The notes: generated from the letters alone by a model not told the origin. 64,000 nt of DNA from Chitinophaga sp. E66 (GCA_019285755.1 CP079103.1:5799001-5863000); one strand, 5' to 3'; shown: positions 30,470 through 40,958, counted from the first letter of the stretch. Program-made: numbers and translations.

Positions 30470-31241
30470 ATGAGATCCATATGGACAGGCAGCATCGGCT
30501 TCGGCCTCGTTAACATACCGGTAAAGCTGTATAGCGCCGTACAGGAAAGCCGGCTAGACCTCGATATGCTGGACAAGAAGGACCTCTCCAAGATCCGCTT
30601 CCAGCGCGTTAACGAAAAGACAGGCAAGGAAGTAGCCTGGGAAAACATCGTCAAGGCATACAATTACAACGATAAATATATAGTGCTCGATGAACATGAC
30701 TATGAGGACGCAAGCCCGAAGAAGAGTAAAATCATCGAAATATCGTCATTTGCCGGAACGGATGAGATAGATGCCGTGTACTTCGAGACGGCCTATTTCG
30801 TGGAGCCGGATAAAGGCGGCGGGAAGGCTTACCAATTGTTGTTGAAAACGTTGGAAAAGACCCGTAAAGTCGGGGTAGCGCTTTTTGTCCTGCGGACCCG
30901 GAGCACCTGGCGGTAGTCCGGGCGAACGGGGATTATCTTATGCTCCATCGCCTGCGGTTCGGTGAAGAAGTGCGGGCGGCGGATGAGCTGAAGCTGCCAG
31001 AATCCACCACTATTCCCAAAAAAGAGCTCGATATGGCTGTGAAGCTGGTAGATAGCTATACGGAGCCGTTCGATATTGAAGCATATAAAGACACCTACCG
31101 CGAAGAGCTCCTGCGTATCATTAAAGCCAAAGCATCCGGCAAGCGTGCGGTGGTGAAAAGATGAAAGTCACCGCTACGAAAGGCACCGATCTTTTCGAGC
31201 AACTCAAAGCCAGTCTGGGACCTAAAAAGCGCGTATCATGA
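30470..31241 (+). CDS. ku: Non-homologous end-joining protein Ku (frameshifted by sequence errors)
   Basis: Bacterial Ku binds double-strand break ends as a ring-shaped dimer and recruits LigD. The start at 30470 gives MRSIWTGSIGFGLVNIPVKLYSAV, the hallmark N-terminus. Further marks are QRVNEKTGKEV, ETAYFVEPDKGGGKAYQLLL, LMLHRLRFGEEVRAADEL and the C-terminal YREELLRIIKAKA. Restoring one base near 30897 (FVLRDPEHLAVVRANGD) and one A near 31160 carries the frame into LFEQLKASLGPKKRVS and a TGA at 31239-31241. It therefore overlaps the ligD start by 4 bp. The reconstructed length is ~257 residues, within the family range. Confidence 0.92.
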
Positions 31242-33892
31242 GCCTGACGAAGTACAAAGAGAAAAGGGATTTCAAGCAAACGAGCGAGCCATTATCCGGC
31301 AAAGCGGCGAAAGACGAAAAGCACATTTTCGTGATACAGCGCCATCACGCTACGCGCCTCCACTACGACTTCCGTCTCGAAATGGACGGCGTGCTGAAAA
31401 GCTGGGCCGTGCCTAAAGGACCGTCCCTAAACCCCTCAGACAAGCGGCTGGCCATGGAAGTGGAAGACCATCCTTACGACTATAAAGACTTCCAGGAGAG
31501 ATCCCACCGGGCAACTATGGCGCGGGCTATGTCTATATCTGGGACAAAGGCACTTACGAGCTATTGGAAAGCAACGGAAAGCCATTCGATAAGGAGGCAT
31601 TAAAAGAATGGAAATCCGGAAGTTTAAAAGTGGTGCTGCACGGCAAAAAACTGAAAGGCGAATTTGCATTGGTGAAGATGAAAGGCGGGCGGGAGGAGAA
31701 CGCCTGGCTGCTCATCAAGCATAACGACAAGTATGCGGTTCACGATGCTTACGACAGCGAAGATTTTACGCCCAAAAGCGTCGTTGCAAAGCTGAAAGGG
31801 CCACACAATACAAAGCCCGAAGCTAAAGAGAAAGTTGCTCCTCCAAAGAAAAAGGCCGCAGCCAAGAAAACCGCTCCCCGAAAAAGCCGGCGGCTAAGAA
31901 AGCTGCGTCCGGGAAAACGGCCGCTAAAAAGCAACGCCCGCTAAGAAGGCAACGGCTTCGGTTAAAAAAAAAAAGCCCCGGAAGGTGAGCCAATGAAGGA
32001 ATTCTACAAGCCCATGCTCGCCACGCTTGTAGACGCCCCTTCGACCGGCCCGGCTGGATTTTCGAGACCAAATGGGACGGATACCGCGCCGTGGCGCAGG
32101 TCCAAAACGGTAAGGCCGATATTTATTCCCGCAATAAGCTGTCTTTCAATGAGGTATACGCCCCCATCCTAAAAGCTGTAGAGAAGATTCCCCATAACGT
32201 TGTGCTGGACGGAGAGATTATCATTCCCGGCGCGAGGGGAAAATCTGATTTTCAAGCCCTTCAGAATTATAAGACCACCCGCAAAGGGAACCTTACTTAT
32301 GTCGTTTTCGACCTCTTATACCTCGATGGGCATTCCCTGGAAGACCTGACGCTCCTGGAAAGAAAGGAGCTCCTGAAACAGCTCGTAGACAAGCTGGATG
32401 ATCCCGCAATCAAGTTCTCCGCGCATGTGGAAGAAAAGGGCATACAGCAGTTCGGGAAAGCGCGGAAGTCAGGCTGGGAAGGCGTGATTGCCAAGAACGG
32501 AGAGAGCGTCTATGCGGAGGGCGCCCGTTCGCTCAATTGGCTGAAAGTGAAGGTGCTCAACCGGCAGGAGGCCGTCATCTGCGGCTTCACCGCGCCGGGG
32601 GCAGCCGCAAGAATATCGGCGCCCTCATCCTTGGTGTCTACGAAAATGGCAAGCTGCATTACATCGGCCATTGCGGCGGCGGTTTCAATGAAACAGGCCT
32701 CAAAGACCTCTACGCCAAACTGCAACCGCTGATCGTTAACGCCTCCCCTTTCAAAGAGAAGATCAAAACGAATATGCCCGTCACCTGGCTGAAGCCCGAC
32801 CTGGTGTGCGAAGTGAAGTTCTCGGAATGGACGAACGACGGGCATCTGCGTCAACCCATATTTATTGCCATGCGCGATGACAAGCCCGCCAAATCCGTCG
32901 TCCGCGAAACGCCGCGCCACGCGCCGGCGTCAAAACCCGCAGATATGAAGGGAACTGAAAAGGCTCCGGAAGCCACCACATCCGAAAACGACCGCGAGAT
33001 CAAACTGAACGGGAAAACCGTGCAGCTCACCAATCAGCAGAAGATCTATTGGCCTAACGAAAAAATCACCAAAGGACAGCTGATCGATTATTACCTCTCC
33101 GTGGCGGATTACATTCTACCGCATCTGAAAGACCGGCCCCTGAGCTTAAACCGCTTCCCGAACGGGATTGCCGGGCCCAGCTTTTACCAGAAAGACCTGG
33201 ACCTGAAGACGGTTCCCTCCTGGCTGAAGACCGAACAGATCTGGTCGGAGTCGTCTGACCGGGAGATCGATTACCTCGTTTGTAACAACGAAGCCACGCT
33301 GGCCTGGATGGTAAACCTGGGTTGCATCGAGATCAACCCCTGGCTATCCAGGCTCCGGAAGCTGGACCGTCCCGATTATATCGTCATCGACCTGGATCCG
33401 AATGATATTGCTTTTGAACATGTGGTGGATACAGCGAATGCAGTACGCAAGGTGTTGGAGCGGCATGACATCAACTCACTGGTGAAGACATCAGGATCCA
33501 GGGGCATCCATATTTGCATTCCCACCAACGGGAAGCATGATTTCGACACCTGCAAGCTGTTCGCGGAATACCTGGCGCAGGAAGTGAACGGTATGTTGCC
33601 GGAAACCACAAGTGTGGAGCGCACCAAGTCAAAAAGGAAAAAGAAAGTCTACATCGATTTCCTGCAGAACCGGAAAGGACAGACCATTGCCTCGCCTTAT
33701 TCTGTACGGCCCAAGCCAGGAGCCACCGTTTCTGCGCCGCTGGAGTGGAAGGAGGTAAATAAGAAGCTAAAGCTGGAAGACTTCCACATGGGCAACATCG
33801 GGAAAAGACTGGACAAAAAGGGTGACCTGTGGGCTAAAATCCTCACTGTGAAAAACGATCTGAAAACCATTCTACAGTCTGCCGAAGAATAA
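31238..33892 (+). CDS. ligD: ATP-dependent DNA ligase LigD (phosphoesterase-ligase-polymerase; frameshifted by sequence errors)
   Basis: This is the multifunctional end-processing and sealing enzyme of bacterial NHEJ. The domain order is: 3'-phosphoesterase (~residues 20-175: FVIQRHHATRLHYDFRLEMDGVLKSWAVPKG), a Lys/Ala/Pro-rich linker (~31810-31990), ligase (ETKWDGYRA with the nucleophilic Lys, LDGEII, VVFDLLYLDG) and primase-like polymerase (YWPNEKITKGQLIDYY, VIDLDPND with metal-binding Asp residues, KTSGSRGIHICIP, DFLQNRKGQTIASPYSVR). The reconstructed length is ~887 residues. At least five breaks are present (near 31500, 31880, 31940-31995, 32040, 32600). The linker contains several, and a split into two genes there is possible but less likely. 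Confidence 0.92.
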
Positions 33893-34018
33893 TTGGAAAC
33901 GGCTGTGGGGGTGCATTTATAAGAAATTGACCAGCAAAAATCCTGCAATGGCATGCCAATTGGATAATATGAAGTGTTAACGCCGGAAACGGCCAATCTT
34001 CACCAAATCCGCAATCCT

Positions 34019-34512
34019 ATGGCAAGAGCAGAAACTAACATCCTCAGGCTGGTTTGGGTATACAGCTTTATCATCACGGGCATCTGCATCGCACTGGCCG
34101 GGATCTTTACCTGACGCACTGGTTCTCCGATCTGTGGACCGGTTATGTAATCAACGGCGTAATTTTTATAGGCGTTATGCTCACGGTAGTACATGCCAAC
34201 AGTGCATTAGGCGGCGCGCCGTCGCTGTACCAACTTGGGCTGACGGGGCTCATTACTACCGTGCTGGCTACCATTATGGTGGCCACTGTCACACTGCTAT
34301 TCCACCTGATCACCGTCCCAACTGACCCGGCAACGCTGAATGTCACGATGGAAGAAGCGCGTATTAACGAATACAGCGTACAGACGCGGCAGGGCTTCTG
34401 GATCTTCATGGTCACCAATATCCTGTTCGCAAATTTCACGCTGGGCGTATTGGGGACCGTCATCGGGGCCATCGCCGTGAAGCGCAATCAGAAAGATGAG
34501 AATGCCGGTTAG
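34019..34512 (+). CDS. Four-helix membrane protein, DUF4199-like
   Basis: The ~164-residue protein starts at ATG 34019 (MARAETNILRLVWVYSFIITGICIALAGIF) and continues after one restored T near 34112 into YLTHWFSDLWTGYVINGVIFIGVML. Four membrane segments and the FIGVMLTVVHANSALGGAPSLYQLGLTGL arrangement resemble the DUF4199 family of Bacteroidota inner-membrane proteins. EEARINEYSVQTRQGFWIFMVTNI forms the loop before the last helix. No function is known. A terminator closes the gene, separating it from the regulator that follows. Confidence 0.6.
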
Positions 34513-34542
34513 GGCATCATAAATATAGTATCAACGGGAACG

Positions 34543-34578
34543 AACCGGGAAGGGCCTTTTGCCTGACCCGGTTTTTTT
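34543..34578 (+). terminator. Intrinsic terminator after the DUF4199-like gene
   Basis: AACCGGG (34543-34549) pairs with CCCGGTT (34567-34573), with AAGGGCC...GCC pairing possible inside; seven T in total follow. It overlaps the promoter of the next gene. Confidence 0.75.
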
Positions 34579-34590
34579 GCGCTACATTTG
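34558..34590 (+). promoter_or_regulatory. Promoter of the kdp-linked response regulator; transcript probably leaderless
   Basis: TTTG (34558-34561) and TACATTTG (34583-34590) are 21 nt apart and match the Bacteroidota promoter pattern. The -7 box ends only 5 nt before the ATG at 34596, so transcription would start at or next to the start codon. Confidence 0.4.
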
Positions 34591-34595
34591 CTCCC

Positions 34596-35929
34596 ATGAC
34601 CCAAGGCACGATCCTCATCATCGACGATGAAACGCAACTGCGGAAACTGCTTGCCCGCCTCCTCACGCTGGAAGGCTACACGGTTCTGGAAGCGCCGGAC
34701 GCACGCTCTGCCCAGAAGCTGCTCGATAAGTCCGACGTGCACGTCATCCTCTCAGACGTAAAGCTGCCGGACGGCAATGGCGTGGAGCTCACCCGGCAAC
34801 TCAAATCCTCCCATCCCGATGTGGAAATACTCGTGCTTACCGCATACGGCAATATTGCCGACGGCGTGCAAGCCATCAAGAACGGCGCGTTCGATTATCT
34901 CACCAAAGGCGACGACAATAACCGCATCCTTCCCCTTGTCAGCAAGGCCATGGATAAAGCGAAGCTCCAGTTCAGGGTGCGTTCGCTGGAAGAGAAGCTG
35001 GGCGGCAAACACGACTTTAGCCAGGTGATCGGGGCTTCGCCACGAATTCTCGAGGCCGTGAACCTTGCCCGCAAAGTGGCGGCAACCGATGCAACGGTGC
35101 TGCTACTCGGGGAGACTGGCTCGGGAAGGAGGTATTCGCACAGGCGATCCACCGCGCCAGCGCGCGCTCGGGCCAGCCATTCGTGGCGGTGAACTGTAGC
35201 GCCTTCGGAAAGGAGATTTTGGAAAGTGAACTGTTCGGGCACAAGGCCGGTGCATTTACCGGCGCGGTAAAGACAAAAAGGCTTCCTCGAAGAAGCCAAT
35301 AATGGCACCATCTTCCTGGACGAGATCGGCGAAATGGCGCTCGACCTGCAGGCTAAACTGCTCCGGGTGCTGGAAACACGCGAGTTCTACAAAGTGGGCG
35401 ATTCCAAACCGGTGAAAGTTAACATCCGCATCATCGCCGCTACCAACCGCGACCTGGAAAAGAATCAGAAAAAGGAACCTTCCGCGCTGATTTATATTAC
35501 CGGTTATCCGCCTTCCAGATACAACTGCCTTCGCTCAACGAACGCCGGCAAGACGTTCCCCTGCTGGCCGGTTACTTCCTGACCCAGCTGGGGCCGAAGA
35601 ACGGAAAGCGCATAACGGGTATGACCTCCGCCTTCCGCCATGCGCTGGAAAACCACCACTGGCGCGGCAACATCCGGGAACTGCGTAACGTTATCGAGCG
35701 GGCGGTGATCCTGGCGGATGGCGCCGAGCTGGATACCGACCTCCTGCCCCTGGAGTTCTCGCATCCTGACAACGAGGGGCCAGCCCCGCTGAGCCTCGCC
35801 GATATGGAAAAGAAACACATCGCCCGCGTGCTACAGGCGGTGAACGGAAACAAGACGCGCGCGGCCGAAATGCTCCAGATCGGCCTCACTACTTTATACA
35901 ACAAGATCAAGGAATACAACATCCGCTGA
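34596..35929 (+). CDS. Sigma-54-dependent response regulator next to the kdp operon
   Basis: The ~446-residue NtrC-type activator has a receiver domain (1-120: LIIDDETQLRKLL, Asp in VILSDVKLPDGNG, DYLTKGD with Lys), a AAA+ domain with Walker A GETGSGKEVFA, intact GAFTGA, Walker B GTIFLDEIGEMA and the arginine-rich FRADLYYRLS, and a Fis-type DNA-binding domain (NGNKTRAAEMLQIGLTTLYNKI). Breaks lie near 35128, 35275, 35281 and 35470. It stands where KdpE would be in other bacteria, and a -24/-12 promoter lies 116 bp downstream, ahead of the kdp genes. I infer that it activates kdp with the kinase at 43302. Confidence 0.9.
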
Positions 35930-35969
35930 CCTACCGAATTGGCAAACAACCCTTCCGTTTTTGCATGGT

Positions 35970-36002
35970 ACCGGCACGCCCTCAATGGTGTGCCGGTTTT
36001 TT
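35970..36002 (+). terminator. Intrinsic terminator between the regulator and the kdp operon
   Basis: ACCGGCAC (35970-35977) pairs with GTGCCGGT (35990-35997), with GCC/GGT possible inside, followed by a T-run. The kdp genes must therefore have their own promoter. Confidence 0.85.
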
Positions 36003-36044
36003 ATTTGCTTGAAAATGATGTCTTTATGATGGATCGACGGCATC

Positions 36045-36060
36045 TGGCACTCCGCTCGCA
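36045..36060 (+). promoter_or_regulatory. Sigma-54 (-24/-12) promoter of the kdp operon
   Basis: TGGCACTCCGCTCGCA has the -24 GG (36046-36047) and -12 GC (36058-36059) separated by exactly 10 nt. Compared with the consensus TGGCACG-N4-TTGCA, only two positions differ. It lies between the terminator at 35970 and the first gene at 36084, right behind a GAFTGA-type activator gene. Confidence 0.65.
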
Positions 36061-36083
36061 TACTCCGGGCAAAATCACACATC

Positions 36084-36418
36084 ATGTTACCGGATGCTAA
36101 AATCCATCTCCTGCTGGCGCAACAGATCCCCGGCCTTCGTACAGAAACGGAGCCGGGCAGCGCGCCGGCCAAAGTAATCCAGGCGTTTACGGCGTACACG
36201 CGGAAGATGATCCGCGCGGAAGAACTCCCGAAATCCGGAAGTGCTTTTCCATGGCCGGCGTGCTCTACAAGAACGGCAGCCGGTTGTTGAAAGACACGAT
36301 CGAATCGGTGTTCCTGTATGGCTTGTCGCCTTTCCTCAACGCCCCGGTGAAATCGTTGCTGCCCGCATCGCTGCAGAACGCCCGCCGCCAATTCATCTTA
36401 AATAATACACAATGCTGA
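36084..36418 (+). CDS. Small protein of unknown function leading the kdp operon
   Basis: About 111 residues from ATG 36084 (MLPDAKIHLLLAQQIPGLR). Restoring one A near 36232 joins MIRAEELP to IRKCFSMAGVLYKNGSRLL and the frame ends at TGA 36416-36418. The second half has a conserved-looking block (FSMAGVLYKNGSRLLKDTIESVFLYGL) and is helical and soluble. I do not recognise a family with confidence. Position behind the sigma-54 promoter and overlap with the next mini-ORF place it in the kdp operon. Confidence 0.6.
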
Positions 36419-36495
36419 TCCTTCTCCTGCTACTGGCCGGGCTCGTATGCTTCTGGCTCTTCTTCGCATCGGTAGACTATTTCGACAAGATTTAA
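36412..36495 (+). CDS. 27-residue single-helix membrane peptide in the kdp operon
   Basis: ATG 36412 overlaps the end of the preceding gene. The product is one hydrophobic helix (MLILLLLLAGLVCFWLFFAS) with a short VDYFDKI tail. It sits directly before the KdpF gene and could be a second small Kdp-associated peptide. So short an ORF could also be chance, but the position and the tight overlap support it. Confidence 0.5.
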   Translation: MLILLLLLAGLVCFWLFFASVDYFDKI

Positions 36496-36510
36496 AAATT
36501 CGAAGCCATG

Positions 36511-36588
36511 ATGAACGCACTCTTCATTTTATCCCTGCTGGTTTTCGGTTACATGATCTACGTGTTGCTGAAACCCGAAAAATTCTGA
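36511..36588 (+). CDS. kdpF: Potassium-transporting ATPase subunit KdpF
   Basis: A 25-residue single-span membrane peptide, MNALFILSLLVFGYMIYVLL then KPEKF, the usual KdpF pattern (F..SL..F.YL.Y.LLKPEKF). KdpF stabilises the KdpABC complex in the inner membrane. A tandem ATG at 36508 is an alternative start. It is 20 bp before kdpA. Confidence 0.85.
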   Translation: MNALFILSLLVFGYMIYVLLKPEKF

Positions 36589-36608
36589 CGCATCAATTAA
36601 TCTCAGAC

Positions 36609-38320
36609 ATGAACACCGAACTATTGGGCATTATTGCCACTTACGCCATCACGCTCCTCATAGCCATCCCGCTCGGCCGTTACATCGCAAAGGTGTTCTC
36701 CGGACAACGGACGCTGCTGGATTTCATGGCGCCGCTCGAGCGGGGATCTTCCGCTTCAGCGGCATCGATCCAAAGGAAGAAATGAACTGGAAACAACACC
36801 TGAAAGCTTTACTCACCATCAACATGCTGTGGTTCGTATATGCTTTCTTCCTGCTGATCTTCCAGGACAGGCTTCCCCTCAATCCTGACCACAACGCCGG
36901 GCAATCGCCCGATCTGGCTTTCAATACCGCCATCAGTTTCCTGGTCAACTGTAACCTTCAGCACTATTCCGGGGAGTCGGGCCTTACGTATTTCACGCAG
37001 CTGTTCGTCATTACTTTCCTGCAGTTCGTGAGTGCGGCAACCGGTATCGCTGCGCTGATCGCTTTATTCAAGGCGCTGCGGGATAAAACCACTACGCAGC
37101 TGGGTAACTTCTGGGAACATCTCGTGAAAACCACCACCCGCATCCTGCTACCGATCTGTATCGTGATCGCCGGTATACTTGCTTTCCGGGAACGCCTGCC
37201 AGTTATGCCGGGAAGGATACTATCGTGACGGTTCAGGGAGATACGGTACAGGTTTCGCGCGGGCCGGCGGCTGGTATGATCGCCATTAAGCACTTAGGCA
37301 CTAATGGCGGCGGCTGGTTCGGCGCCAACAGCATCCACCCCTTAGAAAACCCGGATTATCTCACCAATATGACCGAGGCCATTGCACAGGTGATCATCCC
37401 TATTGCGATGATCTTTGCGCTCGGGTTCTTCATCCAGCGGAAGAAATTTGCTTACGTCATATTCGGCGTCATGACGGCTGGAATGCTTGCGCTCATGATA
37501 CCGACCATCATTGCTGAAACAGGCGGCAACCCTGCCGTTGCCAAATGGGAATCGCCCAGGCAACGGGCGCAATGGAAGGCAAGGAGGTCCGGTTCGGGCC
37601 AACGGCAACTGCCTATTGGTCTACCATCACGACGATCATCTCCACCGGCTCGGTGAACGGTTTCCATGACAGCGCCATGCCCATGACCGGGATGGTGCAG
37701 CTGATTGCTATGATGACCAACTGCTTCTACGGCGGTTGTGGGGTAGGTATACTCAATTACTTCATCTTCATCATCATCGCCGTATTTATCTCCGGCCTCA
37801 TGGTAGGGCGTACGCCAGAGTTCATGGGGCATAAGGTGGAGGCCCGCGAGGTGAAGATTGCCGCACTGGTAGCCTTGCTCCACCCTTTCCTTATCCTTGC
37901 AGGAACCGCGCTCTCTTCTTTCGCCCTGGCGCATGGATGGGGCGCGGGATGGGCCACCCAGCCTGGCGCATGGCTCAATAACCCAGGGTACCACGGCTTC
38001 TCCGAAATGCTTTATGAATACACTTCCTCCGCCGCCAACAACGGCTCCGGATTCGAAGGGCTGACCGACAATAACATCTTCTGGAACGTAAGCACCGGGT
38101 TCGTATTGATCCTGTCGAGGTTCCTGCCGATCATTGGTCCCGTGGCCATAGCTGGTATCCTCGCTTCGAAGAAGTACGTCCCCGAATCCGCAGGCACCCT
38201 GCGGACGGATACCGCCACCTTTGGCATCATGACCTTCGCCGTGATCGTCATCATTGCGGCGCTGGCCTTCTTCCTGCCCTGGCCCTCGGCCCGATCGCGG
38301 AATATTTTTCCCTGTACTAA
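36609..38320 (+). CDS. kdpA: Potassium-transporting ATPase subunit A (frameshifted by sequence errors)
   Basis: KdpA forms the potassium channel-like subunit with four M1-P-M2 repeats in the inner membrane. The reconstructed protein (~572 residues) starts at 36609 (MNTELLGIIATYAITLLIAIPLGRYI). Selectivity-type loops are visible: NCNLQHYSGESGLTYF (loop 1), LGTNGGGWFGANS (loop 2), MMTNCFYGGCGVG (loop 3) and TSSAANNGSGFEGL (loop 4). Breaks lie near 36745, 37198, 37545 and 38281; all restore the frame by adding one base each. A stop at 38318 leaves 21 bp before kdpB. Confidence 0.95.
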
Positions 38321-38341
38321 CGCTTGCAAACGCTCAATAAA

Positions 38342-40382
38342 ATGAAAACGAAAGACAATACACTGTTTCCGGCCGGTCTTGTGAAGGAAGCCCTTGCGCA
38401 ATCGTTCGTGAAACTCAACCCGCGCCTCCTGGTCCGCAACCCCGTGATGTTCACGGTAGAACTGGGAACGCTGGTCATGCTGGGAGTAACGCTCTACACG
38501 GCCTTCAGTAACGACGCCTCTCAGGGTTCGTTCGGATACAACCTGACCGTGTTCGTCGTCCTCCTCCTTACGGTACTCTTCGGCAACTTCGCAGAAGCCA
38601 TCGCCGAAGCGCGCGGCAAAGCCCAGGCCGAAAGCCTCCGCAAGACAAGGGAAGACACTCCGGCAAAGAAGGTCCTCGCAGTAGGCGAGATCTTCACAGA
38701 CGAAATCAAAGTAGTTCCTCCTCCCAGCTGCGCAAAGGCGACCTGTTCGTCTGCGAGCCGGGCGATATCGTACCGGCCGATGGCGAAATCGTACAAGGCC
38801 TCGCCAGCATCGATGAGTCTGCCATCACCGGCGAAAGCGCCCCGGTGATCCGTGAAGCGGGCGGAGATAAAAGCTCGGTGGTTGGCGGTACCAAAGTGCT
38901 GAGCGACCGAATCGTAGTGCGGGTGAGCGCCGGCGTGGGAGAGTCTTTCCTGGATAAAATGATCGCATTGGTGGAAGGCGCCTCCCGGCAAAAGACCCTA
39001 ACGAAATCGCGCTCACCATCCTACTGGCCAGCTTTACGCTCGTGTTCATCATCGTTTGCGTAACGCTGAAACCATTTGCGGATTACGCCCAGACACCCAT
39101 TACCATCGCGGCCTTCATATCGTTGTTTGTCTGCCTGATCCCCACTACCATCGGCGGGCTGCTGTCTGCCATCGGGATCGCGGGGATGGACCGTGCCCTT
39201 CGCGCCAACGTCATCACGAAATCCGGTAAAGCGGTGGAGACCGCGGGAGACGTGGACGTGCTGCTGCTCGATAAAACCGGCACCATCACCATCGGTAACC
39301 GCAAAGCCACGCAGTTTCACCCTGCGAAGGGATATGACGCGGGAGAATTCATCCGCTTCAGTGTACTGGGCTCCTGGCCGACGAAACGCCGGAAGGGAAG
39401 TCGATCGTAGAGTTGGCAGGGAACGACGTCTCCGCAAAGCTGAGCCTCAACGGTGCGCAAATGGTCCCCTTTACCGCGGAGACCCGCAGCAGCGGTATCA
39501 ACATGAGCGACGGCACCCGCATCCGCAAAGGTGCCTTCGACGCCATCCGGAACCTCAGCGCCAAAGCTGGGTACGACTTCCCGGCAGACACCGCCGAAAT
39601 GGTGAAGAAGATCTCAGGCAACGGCGGCACCCCGCTGGTGGTAGCCGTCAACGATAAAGTGACGGGCGTCATCGAACTGCAGGATATCATCAAACCCGGC
39701 ATCAGCGAACGCTTCGACAGGCTGCGCCGTATGGGTGTGAAGACCGTCATGGTAACGGGCGACAACCCCTCACGGCCAAATACATCGCGGAGAAGGCGGG
39801 TGTAGACGATTTTATCGCAGAAGCGAAGCCCGAAGACAAGATGACCTACATCCGCAAAGAGCAACAGGAAGGCCGGCTGGTAGCCATGATGGGCGACGGT
39901 ACCAATGATGCGCCGGCCCTTGCGCAGGCAGACGTGGGCGTGGCCATGAACAGCGGCACGCAGGCGGCAAAGGAAGCCGGCAATATGGTGGATCTGGATA
40001 ACGACCCTACCAAGCTCATCGAGATCGTGGAGATCGGTAAGCAATTGCTCATGACGCGCGGTACGCTTACGACTTTTTCCATCGCCAACGACGTGGCCAA
40101 GTATTTCGCGATCGTGCCGGCCTTGTTTATTCTCTCGATCCCGGCGCTGCAGGGGATTAACATCATGAATCTGCACAGCCCGGAAACCGCGATCCTCAGT
40201 GCAGTGATCTTCAACGCGCTCATCATCCCCTGCTGATTCCGCTGGCTTTGCGCGGGGTGGCGTATAAACCCATAGGCGCCAGCGCCCTGTTGCGGAACCT
40301 CGTGATATACGGGCTTGGCGGTGTGGTGGTGCCCTTCATCGGCATCAAGCTGATCGATATGATAGTAGCATTATTCTTTTAA
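38342..40382 (+). CDS. kdpB: Potassium-transporting ATPase subunit B (frameshifted by sequence errors)
   Basis: KdpB is the P-type ATPase subunit that powers potassium uptake. The reconstructed protein is ~682 residues. It shows the actuator motif (ESAITGESAPV, TGES), the phosphorylation site DKTGTITIGNR (~39272), the hinge motif MMGDGTNDAPALAQADVGVAM and the KdpB-type membrane helices FIPTTIGGLL-like (CLIPTTIGGLLSAIGIAGMDR). ATG 38342 (MKTKDNTLFPAGL) is used; a start at 38324 is less likely. Five -1 shifts are present (near 38715, 38990, 39375, 39768 and 40233). The next gene starts 12 bp downstream. Confidence 0.95.
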
Positions 40383-40394
40383 ACTGAACAGATC

Positions 40395-40958
40395 ATGAAA
40401 AGATACTTTTTCCCGGCGCTGAAACTGACGCTTCTGCTGGTGCTCCTCACCGCCGGTATTTATCCCCTCCTCGTAGCAGGCATCGCGAAAATAGCCCCGG
40501 GGAAGGGCGACGGCGTAAAGGTGGAAAGGAACGGACTGGTGGTCGGCTATGCGAATGTAGGCCAGCAGTTCACAGACGATAAATACTTCCAGACGCGGCC
40601 GAGTGCGGTGGGTTACAATGCTGCGGGTTCTGGCGGCTCGAACAAAGGGCCTTCCAACGAAGACTACCTGAAGTTGGTGGAAGAGCGGATCGATACATTT
40701 CTGGCCCATAACCCCGGCGTTAAACGTTCGGAGATTCCCGCGGAGCTGGTAACGGCCTCCGGTAGCGGCCTGGATCCGCACCTGTCGCCCGCGGGCGCAC
40801 TGGTGCAGGTGCCCCGCATCGCGAAAATCCGATATATTCCCGAACAGCAACTGCGCGAACTCATTGAAGCGCATACGAACGGTCCGCTGGCAGGGATGTT
40901 TGGTCCCGCAACGGTGCATGTCCTTACACTCAATATGGCTTTAGACAAGATACATTAG
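40395..40958 (+). CDS. kdpC: Potassium-transporting ATPase subunit C
   Basis: An intact 187-residue subunit that couples KdpA and KdpB. One N-terminal membrane helix (LKLTLLLVLLTAGIYPLLVAGIA) is followed by a periplasmic domain with family motifs: FQTRPSAVGYNAAGSGGSNKGPSN, ELVTASGSGLDPHLSPAGALVQVPRIA and TLNMALD near the end. The sequence matches KdpC over its whole length. It has no frameshift, unlike its neighbours. Confidence 0.96.
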   Translation: MKRYFFPALKLTLLLVLLTAGIYPLLVAGIAKIAPGKGDGVKVERNGLVVGYANVGQQFTDDKYFQTRPSAVGYNAAGSGGSNKGPSNEDYLKLVEERIDTFLAHNPGVKRSEIPAELVTASGSGLDPHLSPAGALVQVPRIAKIRYIPEQQLRELIEAHTNGPLAGMFGPATVHVLTLNMALDKIH

